Shown here piece by piece: positions 1-5,124 of a stretch of 5,124 nt of DNA. This DNA is from CALXZG01 sp034184445. GTDB lineage: Bacteria; Pseudomonadota; Alphaproteobacteria; CAAHEQ01; UBA3637. The stretch's first letter is position 1. Every line of letters starts with the position of its first letter. The notes under the pieces are model-generated. The model was given only the letters and a program-made list of their open reading frames with translations, was not told where the DNA came from and did no database searches. The stretch is from NCBI GenBank assembly GCA_034184445.1, contig JAXFZX010000094.1, forward strand, positions 1 to 5,124, written 5' to 3'. The translations under genes were made by a program, and so were the position numbers.

Positions 1-3
1 GCA

Positions 4-32
4 ATTATATAATAAAAGTGGACAAAAGTCAA
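4..32 (-). promoter_or_regulatory. Near-consensus sigma-70 promoter firing out of the left edge
   Basis: On the minus strand a -35 box TTGACT (32 to 27) is followed by exactly 17 nt and a perfect -10 box TATAAT (9 to 4). The predicted start point lies about three bases beyond the left edge. It is in the spacer after the smpB stop codon and points the same way as smpB, so it should drive a separate downstream gene or small RNA that is not visible here. Eleven of twelve hexamer positions match consensus. The product cannot be inferred. Confidence 0.7.
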
Positions 33-71
33 ATACTTTTTTGTCTTTTTATAAACTTATATATATTTCAA

Positions 72-554
72 TTACTTGCCGCTATTATAATGTGCCATAA
101 TGCGTCTTTTTTCAAGGTTCCAATCCCGTTTTTTCATGGTTTCACGTTTGTCTACCAAATTTTTACCTTGGGCGATAGCGATCTTAACCTTGGCCAATCC
201 CCGATTATTAAAGTATAAATCTAGTGGAACAACGGTTTTCCCTTTTTTGGTTATCTCATCCCGAATTTTTTTAAGCTCTTTTTTATTTAATAACAATAAT
301 TTCGGTCGTGTGGCACTTTGCTCCACAAAGCCCCCTTTGGCACCTGCGTAATCCAATATATGGGCATTTATCAAATAAAGCCCCCCGTTTTCAAAAGCTG
401 CATAACTTTCCGAAATCGTTGCATGCCCTGCGCGCAGAGATTTAACCTCTCCGCCGGTTAGAACAATGCCAGCTTCAAATGTTTCCAATATTTCATAATT
501 GAAGTGGGCTTTCCGATTTGAGGCGACTTGGCCGGTTGTAATTAAATTTTTCAT
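72..554 (-). CDS. smpB: SsrA-binding protein SmpB
   Basis: SmpB binds tmRNA and brings it to stalled ribosomes, where its C-terminal tail lies in the empty mRNA channel during trans-translation. The 160-residue length is normal. Family marks run in order: NRKA (13-16) and YEI (20-22), EAGIVLTGGEVKSLR (27-41), the LYLINAHI strand (59-66), RPKLLLLNKKEL (83-94), GKNLVDKRE (130-138) and the basic tail with KKRDW (141-145). The start is fixed: an in-frame TGA lies five codons upstream with no other start between, and the 12 residues before NRKA match usual SmpB N-termini. No Shine-Dalgarno is present; the promoter places transcription start at the ATG itself. One oddity is Val134, where E. coli has His136 and Thermus Tyr126. 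The gene follows pepP by 18 nt on the same strand. Identification is secure; leaderless expression is inferred. Confidence 0.97.
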   Translation of the reverse strand: MKNLITTGQVASNRKAHFNYEILETFEAGIVLTGGEVKSLRAGHATISESYAAFENGGLYLINAHILDYAGAKGGFVEQSATRPKLLLLNKKELKKIRDEITKKGKTVVPLDLYFNNRGLAKVKIAIAQGKNLVDKRETMKKRDWNLEKRRIMAHYNSGK

Positions 555-560
555 GAGGCT

Positions 561-589
561 ATTGTATCAAAATCAAAGGAAAAAGTCAA
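561..589 (-). promoter_or_regulatory. smpB promoter, predicted leaderless start
   Basis: On the minus strand, TTGACT (589 to 584), 17 nt, then TACAAT (566 to 561), preceded by TGA to give an extended -10 (TGnTACAAT). Six bases separate the -10 from the smpB ATG, so the standard geometry puts +1 on the A of the start codon. The -35 box lies inside the last codons of pepP and the pepP stop codon lies in the spacer. It gives smpB transcription independent of prmA-pepP. Confidence 0.72.
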
Positions 590-2204
590 TAAGGGGACGC
601 AGAGTGCTTTGTTCTTCGTTTGATAAGGTTGGGAATATGCGCTCCAAAATAGCATGATGATAAAAGCGCAACCACTCTTTTTCCGAGTCTGATAACATGT
701 CAAATGCGACTAATCGTCCATCAAACGGTATCCATAGCAGATTTTCCAAAATTAAGGTATTGTCGGGTCCGGGTATAGTCATGATCATATTTTCAAGCCT
801 GATTCCAAATGCACCGGACTTATAATAAGCGGGCTCATTGGAAAAAAGCATTCCAGCCTTTAATGGTGTATCTGATTTTTCATAAATAGTCGGTGGAGAT
901 TCATGGACCGCTAAATACATACCGATGCCATGCCCAGTAGAATGGCCATAGTCCACCCCGTCCGCCCGTAAAAAAGAACGCGCCTTTATATCTAAGTCAC
1001 ACGGTAAATCTCCATCTTTTACAACCGAAGTGGCCAAGGCAATATGGCCCTTTAATACTTGGGTATAGCGTTTCTTTATTTCGTCGGTTGGATTGCCGGT
1101 ACAAATGGTGCGTGTCATATCGGTTGTTCCATTTAAGTAATTTCCCCCCGTATCCACCAATAACAGTGGAGCCGAAGTGACAGGTACATTTGTTTTTGGA
1201 GTCGGTAAATAATGTGCCATTGCTGCATGTTCTCCAACGGCGGCAATCGTATCAAAACTGTCTCCGCGATAAAGGGGAGATTGTGATCTAAATTCCCGTA
1301 GCTTTTTCCCACAGGATAATTCATCCAAAGCACTTTTGTTTTGTTCTACGAATGCTAAGAACCGGCAAATAACCTGACTTTCAAACAGACATGCTTCACG
1401 AATATTTTGTTGTTCTACGGTGTTCTTAATGGCTTTTATGGCTTCCACAGGATCGGCTAAATCCGTAATATGAGCAACATTTTTAATTTTTTGAAAAATA
1501 TCCATGGATGTCAGGCGCATATCCAATCCGACATGCATATCCTTTAAATCGGAAAGGTGGTCGGTAAAGCCTGTTGTCCTGCCATCTGAAAAAACGATAA
1601 GGCGTTCAAATACCACAGGGTATTCAGGAACCCAGAGACAGCGTTTGTTCAATAAATAAGATACACTATCGGGTTGTGTGAACACATAGGCATCTAAACC
1701 GTGATTCTTAATGATATCAGCCACTTTTTCTACTTTATCTGTTGCGCTTTCTCCACAATAGGATAAATCGTAATCAAAGATTGGAATATCTTTAAAAACC
1801 GGGGGCGGAAAAAGTTTTTGCCAATCAGATACGGGAACTAAATTCAATTTTTGCCCCATCAGGTATGTGACCCATCCCACGGATCTTTGAGTGGAATTAT
1901 ATCCGATTTTTAATCCTTTTAAATGCTGAACCATCCATACAGATGGAATCGTTTCTGTCGGAATTTCAAAAACCCGAAAATCGGGAGCTTCAATTTTAGC
2001 TTGATCCGTATAGCGTGAATCTACGAATAAAACAGCGGTATCCTGTGTAATAATGGCAAGACCTGCCGATCCCGAAAAACCACATGTCCGATATAGTTGA
2101 TCTTTTTCTGGGGGATAGTATTCCCCAAAAAATGAATCTGTTCTGGTAATGACCAATGCATCCAAATGATGCGTTTTTAAAAATTTTCGCACTATTTTAA
2201 TCAT
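573..2204 (-). CDS. pepP: Xaa-Pro aminopeptidase (aminopeptidase P, M24B), three-domain type
   Basis: A cytosolic two-metal (usually manganese) peptidase that removes the N-terminal residue from peptides whose second residue is proline. The 543 residues hold two creatinase-like N-terminal domains (about 1-140 and 150-290), the pita-bread catalytic domain (about 300-480) and an M24 C-terminal extension (about 486-540, with LLWIPFDGRL and EKEWLRFYH) as in eukaryotic APP1-type and alphaproteobacterial enzymes. All five metal ligands are present: Asp351 and Asp362 in DTGGNYLNGTTDMTRT, His425 in GHSTGHGIG, Glu457 in SNEPAYY and Glu471 in RLENM; His331 and His434 match the further active-site histidines. 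It is somewhat shorter than typical 600-residue relatives. The ATG at 2204 was chosen because the frame from 2300 would run deep into prmA, and AAAAGGA lies 6 nt before it. It overlaps the prmA stop by one base, so co-transcription and coupled translation are likely. Confidence 0.95.
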   Translation of the reverse strand: MIKIVRKFLKTHHLDALVITRTDSFFGEYYPPEKDQLYRTCGFSGSAGLAIITQDTAVLFVDSRYTDQAKIEAPDFRVFEIPTETIPSVWMVQHLKGLKIGYNSTQRSVGWVTYLMGQKLNLVPVSDWQKLFPPPVFKDIPIFDYDLSYCGESATDKVEKVADIIKNHGLDAYVFTQPDSVSYLLNKRCLWVPEYPVVFERLIVFSDGRTTGFTDHLSDLKDMHVGLDMRLTSMDIFQKIKNVAHITDLADPVEAIKAIKNTVEQQNIREACLFESQVICRFLAFVEQNKSALDELSCGKKLREFRSQSPLYRGDSFDTIAAVGEHAAMAHYLPTPKTNVPVTSAPLLLVDTGGNYLNGTTDMTRTICTGNPTDEIKKRYTQVLKGHIALATSVVKDGDLPCDLDIKARSFLRADGVDYGHSTGHGIGMYLAVHESPPTIYEKSDTPLKAGMLFSNEPAYYKSGAFGIRLENMIMTIPGPDNTLILENLLWIPFDGRLVAFDMLSDSEKEWLRFYHHAILERIFPTLSNEEQSTLRPLIDFFL

Positions 2205-3064
2205 TATGTATCCTTTTGCACCACAAGAGTGCTCCATCCTTTGATACGATAGGAAGTTATACATCTCAATCCGGCGTGTTCGTGCGCTTTTTTGACCCAT
2301 TTTTCCTGTCCGATTAAAAATCCCGATAAAATCGCAATACCTCTGGGATTGAGATGGACTGTCAGATCAGAGGCCATATCAATTAAAGGCTTGGCCAATA
2401 TATTACAAAAAATAAGGTCATATTTTTTTACGACATGTTTGTATCCATCACTTTGCCAAATCATCATTTGCTTTTGTAGCCCGTTTTGACAGGCATTATT
2501 CTGAGCCACCCGAACTGATTCGGGATCAATATCAACGGCATCAACGGAGATACCATATTTTTTGGCAAAGGCCATTCCTAGGATACCCGATCCACATCCG
2601 ACATCCAAAACGGATTTTGGCACTTTTTTCAAATCAGATAGAGCCTTTAAACAGCCGTGAGTCGTTTGATGCTCCCCTGTCCCGAATGCTGTTGCGGCAT
2701 CAATTTTAAGGGTTATTTTATTTTTGGGTAAATCACCTTTTATGTGTGATCCATAAATATAGAAATCATCAACTTCTATGGGGGGAAAACCTTTGTAAGA
2801 GGCTTCTAACCAATTCACATCTGGCATTTTTTTTAAGGCAAATTTGGGTATGGGTATGTTTGACCGAGTGGCCGCCCCGTCAATTAACGATTTAAGAATG
2901 CTTTTTTCTGGTGCATTTTCAAAGATTCCCTGTAATTCCCAGCATCCCGCATATTTCCCCTTTTCAATCGGGCGTGTTAAAACGGCACCGGCAAATTCTT
3001 CCAAAGCCATTTCAAACACAGAGACGGCCTTTTCGGGTAAGATCAATTTAAAATCAAACGGCAT
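2204..3064 (-). CDS. prmA: Ribosomal protein L11 methyltransferase PrmA
   Basis: A SAM-dependent enzyme that methylates amino groups of ribosomal protein L11. The 286-residue protein has a substrate-recognition N-terminal domain (about 1-90), then the PrmA signature AFGTGEHQTT (126-135), SAM motif I LDVGCGSGILG (153-163), the acidic end of strand 2 VDID (177-180), and the NIL motif (221-223) that replaces NPPY in this family. Length is close to the usual 290 residues. The start at 3064 is preferred over the more upstream ATG at 3130 because it has a strong AAAAGGAG site 5 nt upstream, the protein then begins at the usual domain edge, and the predicted promoter lies between the two candidates. 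It is the first gene of the prmA-pepP operon and diverges from zntB across a 111-nt spacer. Confidence 0.96.
   Translation of the reverse strand: MPFDFKLILPEKAVSVFEMALEEFAGAVLTRPIEKGKYAGCWELQGIFENAPEKSILKSLIDGAATRSNIPIPKFALKKMPDVNWLEASYKGFPPIEVDDFYIYGSHIKGDLPKNKITLKIDAATAFGTGEHQTTHGCLKALSDLKKVPKSVLDVGCGSGILGMAFAKKYGISVDAVDIDPESVRVAQNNACQNGLQKQMMIWQSDGYKHVVKKYDLIFCNILAKPLIDMASDLTVHLNPRGIAILSGFLIGQEKWVKKAHEHAGLRCITSYRIKGWSTLVVQKDT
2211..2217 (-). promoter_or_regulatory. pepP ribosome binding site
   Basis: AAAAGGA on the minus strand, 6 nt before the pepP ATG, lies inside the last codons of prmA (Gln-Lys-Asp). It supports the start at 2204 over the longer frame, and with the TAATG stop/start junction it suggests ribosomes finishing prmA restart on pepP. 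Confidence 0.7.
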
Positions 3065-3069
3065 ATTTT

Positions 3070-3077
3070 CTCCTTTT
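3070..3077 (-). promoter_or_regulatory. prmA ribosome binding site
   Basis: AAAAGGAG on the minus strand with 5 nt to the ATG at 3064. It is the strongest Shine-Dalgarno on the minus strand here and decides the prmA start against the upstream in-frame ATG at 3130. Confidence 0.8.
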
Positions 3078-3084
3078 GGGTAGC

Positions 3085-3113
3085 AGTATGGCAAAAATTT
3101 CTTTAAAACGCAA
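3085..3113 (-). promoter_or_regulatory. Putative prmA-pepP promoter
   Basis: On the minus strand, TTGCGT (3113 to 3108), a 17-nt spacer, then CATACT (3090 to 3085) preceded by TGC, an extended -10. The predicted start at about 3078 leaves a leader of about 14 nt that still contains the Shine-Dalgarno. The hexamers each match four of six consensus bases, so the call rests on spacing and position as much as sequence. Confidence 0.5.
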
Positions 3114-3134
3114 GAATTTTGCGGTTGCAAGAAT
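3111..3134. repeat. 8-bp direct repeat in the divergent spacer, possible operator
   Basis: GCAAGAAT occurs at 3111-3118 and again at 3127-3134, a 16-bp period. The left copy overlaps the prmA -35 box and the right copy overlaps the zntB -35 box. A 5-bp inverted repeat CGCAA/TTGCG (3109-3113 and 3119-3123) lies in the same stretch. This could bind a regulator controlling both promoters. No known operator consensus is recognised, and in AT-rich DNA it may be chance. Confidence 0.35.
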
Positions 3135-3153
3135 ATTTTTTTTGTGTTAAATA
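3125..3153 (+). promoter_or_regulatory. Putative zntB promoter
   Basis: TTGCAA (3125-3130), 17 nt, then TAAATA (3148-3153) preceded by TGT, giving an extended -10. The predicted start near 3160 gives a leader of about 16 nt carrying GAGGGGG before the zntB ATG. The -10 is weak without its TG extension. It is back to back with the prmA promoter and the -35 boxes are only 11 nt apart, so the two may compete or share control. Confidence 0.45.
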
Positions 3154-3175
3154 GATTTTTAACGAGGGGGCTTAT

Positions 3176-4159
3176 ATGCGTAAAAAAAAGAAATCTTTTG
3201 CTACCGTTTATGCTTTGGATGGCGCGGGTGGTGCCGAAAAAAAAGCAATTGGTGTCCTTGCCGATTTAAAGGATTTGGATAAAACCATTTGGATACATTT
3301 AAACCTGTCTGACCCGCGGGCGGGGCGATGGCTGAAAAAGCAACCCGAAATTACCGATTGGGTGCGTGAGAATTTGACAAATCCGGAAATATCCGATGCC
3401 CGTGTGCGTATTAAGCAAAATAAGTTATTACTGTTATTAAGGACGGTCAATAGGGCATCCAAATCAGATCCGGATGATTTGGTGTTTTTGCGTTTATTCG
3501 CAACAGAAAAAGTGTTGATTAGTGCGTGTCGCAATCCGACATTGGACTTTGCTGAAGTGGACGATCTTTTTGAAGATCAAGAAGGCCCCGAAAATATGAA
3601 CGACTTGCTCAGTATTATTTTAGAAAATACTTTGGACAGCGTTGCCGATTCCGTAGAACGCATTGAAGATATTGTTGATGATTTTGAAGAAAAAATTATT
3701 ATTTCAAAACCTCAGGAAGGCACTTATTCTGCGTTGGCTGAAAGGCTTCGTCAAGTCATTATTATCCGCCGATTTATGATGCCTGAACGCGAGGTATTAG
3801 ATAACCTGTTGCGACGGGGTGTCAAGTGGTTTAATGCCACTTTGGAACAATCATTGCGTGAAAATTTTGACCGTGTGCGCCGCATCGTAGAGGATATTGA
3901 CTTGCTTGAAAAGCGGATTCGTGTCAATCAAGATGCTATTTCACATTTAGAGGATAAACAAACCCAGCGCAACACCTATATGTTATCGGTGATTGCAGGG
4001 ATATTTTTACCGCTGTCCTTTTTAACGGGGGTTTTTGGAATGAATTTAGGGGGTATTCCGATGAACGAAGCCCCATATGGATTTTTGGCCGTGAATCTGA
4101 TTATGATTTTTATCGGTGTTTTAATTTTGTATATCTTCAAAAAATTAAAATGGATTTGA
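3176..4159 (+). CDS. zntB: CorA-family metal ion transporter, ZntB type
   Basis: An inner-membrane pentameric cation transporter; ZntB members move zinc, CorA members magnesium. The protein has 327 residues, the same length as E. coli ZntB. A large cytosolic domain (about 1-265) includes WIHLNLSD (39-46), the IIIRRFMMPEREVLDNLL stretch (195-212) typical of ZntB and a long charged helix (about 220-265). Two membrane segments follow (about 268-287 and 302-322), with the GMN signature at 288-290 continuing into LGGIP; the LGGIP ending and the C-terminal KWI favour ZntB over CorA. E. coli ZntB has GVN at this site, so substrate choice is less certain than family. The start is set by GAGGGGG at 3164-3170, just before the ATG. 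It is first in a likely two-gene operon with the acetyltransferase and diverges from prmA. Confidence 0.9.
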   Translation: MRKKKKSFATVYALDGAGGAEKKAIGVLADLKDLDKTIWIHLNLSDPRAGRWLKKQPEITDWVRENLTNPEISDARVRIKQNKLLLLLRTVNRASKSDPDDLVFLRLFATEKVLISACRNPTLDFAEVDDLFEDQEGPENMNDLLSIILENTLDSVADSVERIEDIVDDFEEKIIISKPQEGTYSALAERLRQVIIIRRFMMPEREVLDNLLRRGVKWFNATLEQSLRENFDRVRRIVEDIDLLEKRIRVNQDAISHLEDKQTQRNTYMLSVIAGIFLPLSFLTGVFGMNLGGIPMNEAPYGFLAVNLIMIFIGVLILYIFKKLKWI

Positions 4160-4170
4160 ATAAACTTACA

Positions 4171-4176
4171 AAGGGG
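4171..4176 (+). promoter_or_regulatory. Acetyltransferase ribosome binding site
   Basis: AAGGGG lies 6 nt before the ATG at 4183. It favours that start over the ATG at 4150, which overlaps the end of zntB by 10 bases and has only AT-rich, SD-less sequence upstream. Confidence 0.6.
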
Positions 4177-4182
4177 AAAATA

Positions 4183-4737
4183 ATGAAAATTCGGCAAGGG
4201 GTGCCTTTTATGGGAACAAATCATGATATGTATTTGATGAAGAAAAAAGCCGCCGAAATTATGTATCAAATTAATTCATCACATCCTGATGATCGGCTTC
4301 GGATTCATCGGGAATTATTGCCGCAATTATTTAAGAAAATAGGGACAAATACTTGGTTTGATTTTCCGTTTAATTGTGATTACGGTGTATCAACCGAGAT
4401 CGGTAGTCATTGCTACTTTAACCACCATTTATCCATCGGGGACAGTGGTCGGATTAAGATTGGGGATTATGTTTTAATGGGACCTTATGTTGGCCTTTAT
4501 ACGGCACAGCATCCCCTTAATCCCCAAAAACGCAAAGAGGGATGGCAGACCGTTCAAAACATCACAATTGGCAATAATGTATGGATTGGAGCAAATTGCA
4601 CAATATTGGGCGGAGTTAAAATTGGCAATAATTCGGTTATCGGTGCGGGCAGTCTAGTGACAAAAAACATCCCTGCCAATTCGCTTGCCTATGGGGTGCC
4701 ATGTCGTGTGGTGCGTCGGATTGATCACGATGGTTAG
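4183..4737 (+). CDS. Maltose/galactoside O-acetyltransferase-like protein (LbH fold)
   Basis: A probable cytosolic acetyl-CoA-dependent sugar O-acetyltransferase of the Maa/LacA/NodL family. The 184 residues contain an N-terminal Mac-like helical cap (about 1-50) that aligns without gaps to the family consensus from Lys2 to Asn31. Left-handed beta-helix hexapeptide repeats follow (about 70-165), e.g. IKIGDYV, ITIGNNVWIG, VKIGNNSVIG. The catalytic histidine is His110 in YTAQHP, and Asn80 matches the substrate-contacting Asn of LacA. VTKNIPANSLAYGVPCRVVRRI is the expected C-terminal end of the helix. The usual MIAGELY motif of the cap is degenerate here (IRQGVPF), so maltose or galactoside cannot be assumed; a Nod-factor or envelope sugar acetyltransferase role is possible. 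It starts 23 nt after zntB on the same strand, probably in one transcript. Family is secure, substrate unknown. Confidence 0.9.
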   Translation: MKIRQGVPFMGTNHDMYLMKKKAAEIMYQINSSHPDDRLRIHRELLPQLFKKIGTNTWFDFPFNCDYGVSTEIGSHCYFNHHLSIGDSGRIKIGDYVLMGPYVGLYTAQHPLNPQKRKEGWQTVQNITIGNNVWIGANCTILGGVKIGNNSVIGAGSLVTKNIPANSLAYGVPCRVVRRIDHDG

Positions 4738-4769
4738 CTTATGTTTTACCCGTTCTTTACTCTTTTATC

Positions 4770-4799
4770 TTGACATTGGGAATAAAATAGGTGTAAATA
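4770..4799 (+). promoter_or_regulatory. Possible promoter of the last gene, leaderless geometry
   Basis: A perfect -35 box TTGACA (4770-4775) is followed, after 18 nt, by TAAATA (4794-4799), six bases before the ATG at 4806. Standard geometry puts +1 on the A of that ATG. The -10 is weak (three of six consensus bases), though TAAATA also appears as the candidate zntB -10. There is no Shine-Dalgarno at a useful distance before 4806, which fits a leaderless message. The 68-nt spacer holds no clear terminator for the acetyltransferase gene. Confidence 0.4.
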
Positions 4800-4805
4800 C
4801 CACTT

Positions 4806-5124
4806 ATGACTTTGAAACAGAGAATCAATAACACATGGCGTAAGGGCCGAATCCTCAGGTATAGAACCTATAAAAGGATGGGAATTGTGCGTCACCGGAA
4901 AAAAGCGGATGTGACACTTTTGTTGTTATTGATTATTTGTTTGGCGGTTTTTCCTTTTTTCGTGATGCCCAAAGGGGATAAGGAAACCTGTCCTGAGGTA
5001 CAAATTCCCGAACCCATTATAACAGAGGAAGTGCATCCTGATTTAGGGGATGAACCGGTCGTGCCGGCCTCACGGACCTCGTTGGATGAGTTGGAAAAAC
5101 GTGTCCAGTTGGGGGAATTAAAAA
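4806..5124 (+). CDS. Single-pass membrane protein of unknown function, 3' end cut by window
   Basis: Not recognised. The frame is open from the ATG at 4806 to the window end (106 residues, incomplete). Residues 1-34 are strongly basic (13 Arg/Lys, no acidic residue). One hydrophobic segment follows at about 36-54 (VTLLLLLIICLAVFPFFVM), then a polar, Pro/Glu-rich stretch (57-90) and what may be the start of a charged helix (92-106, LDELEKRVQLGELK). By the positive-inside rule this is a signal-anchor protein with its C-terminal part in the periplasm. Cys62 lies beyond the membrane segment and is not in a lipobox. An in-frame TAA at 4794 limits the start to 4806; the internal ATG at 4878 (residue 25) has AAAAGG directly abutting it, too close to serve as a normal ribosome site. 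Expression seems separate from the acetyltransferase gene, given the TTGACA box in the spacer. Confidence 0.75.
   Translation, partial: MTLKQRINNTWRKGRILRYRTYKRMGIVRHRKKADVTLLLLLIICLAVFPFFVMPKGDKETCPEVQIPEPIITEEVHPDLGDEPVVPASRTSLDELEKRVQLGELK

Noticed and set aside
21..50. Imperfect hairpin (GACAAAAGT / ACTTTTTTGTC) followed by five T on the plus strand
   Set aside because: The stem is AT-rich with a two-base bulge, the T tract is on the strand opposite smpB, and its sequence is the same as the outward promoter's -35 region. No plus-strand gene ends here within the window, so a terminator is not supported.
2205..2300. N-terminal extension of pepP by 32 residues
   Set aside because: It would overlap prmA coding sequence for about 96 bases, adds residues not expected in aminopeptidase P, and the ATG at 2204 has a good Shine-Dalgarno.
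3065..3130. N-terminal extension of prmA by 22 residues
   Set aside because: It would swallow the predicted promoter and the strong Shine-Dalgarno, and the added residues do not resemble the PrmA N-terminus.
3208..3534. Long open frame antisense to zntB
   Set aside because: It lies wholly opposite a conserved transporter gene, has no promoter or ribosome site that I can see and resembles no known protein; it is a coding shadow.
3563..3578. Short palindrome GATCTT/AAGATC inside zntB
   Set aside because: It is a 6-bp arm inside a conserved coding region encoding ordinary Asp-Leu-Phe-Glu-Asp residues, with no T tract; most likely chance.
4150..4182. Alternative acetyltransferase start 11 codons upstream, overlapping zntB
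   Set aside because: There is no Shine-Dalgarno before it, while AAGGGG precedes the ATG at 4183 and the Mac-like cap begins right there.

Overview
This window holds five complete protein genes and the start of a sixth. The DNA is AT-rich (about 40% G+C by eye). Gene content and order suggest an alphaproteobacterium: PrmA next to a three-domain aminopeptidase P is an arrangement I know from that class, and the -35/-10 promoters and Shine-Dalgarno sites are ordinary bacterial ones. The low G+C would fit a host-associated or gut lineage, but the genus cannot be read from this window.

Left part (1-3064), minus strand: prmA (ribosomal protein L11 methyltransferase) is followed by pepP (Xaa-Pro aminopeptidase), with the prmA stop and pepP start sharing one base (TAATG). 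smpB (tmRNA partner in ribosome rescue) begins 18 nt after pepP. smpB has its own near-consensus promoter, embedded in the end of pepP, whose predicted start point is the A of the smpB ATG. smpB is therefore probably made as a leaderless mRNA. At the left edge a second near-consensus promoter points out of the window, to a gene or RNA that is not visible.

Middle (3065-3175): a 111-nt divergent control region with one promoter for prmA (leftward) and one for a ZntB/CorA-type metal transporter (rightward). An 8-bp direct repeat sits with one copy at each -35 element.

Right part (3176-5124), plus strand: zntB is followed after 23 nt by a maltose/galactoside O-acetyltransferase-like left-handed beta-helix enzyme, probably in the same operon. 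A 68-nt spacer follows, with a TTGACA box and a second possible leaderless start. The last gene is an unrecognised single-pass membrane protein with a very basic N-terminus, cut by the window end.

The smpB-pepP-prmA side concerns translation and peptide turnover. The zntB side concerns cation homeostasis and small-molecule acetylation. I see no mobile element, CRISPR array, RNA gene or defence system. The points most worth a second look are the leaderless smpB start, a valine at the SmpB decoding-centre position normally occupied by His or Tyr, and the truncated membrane protein.
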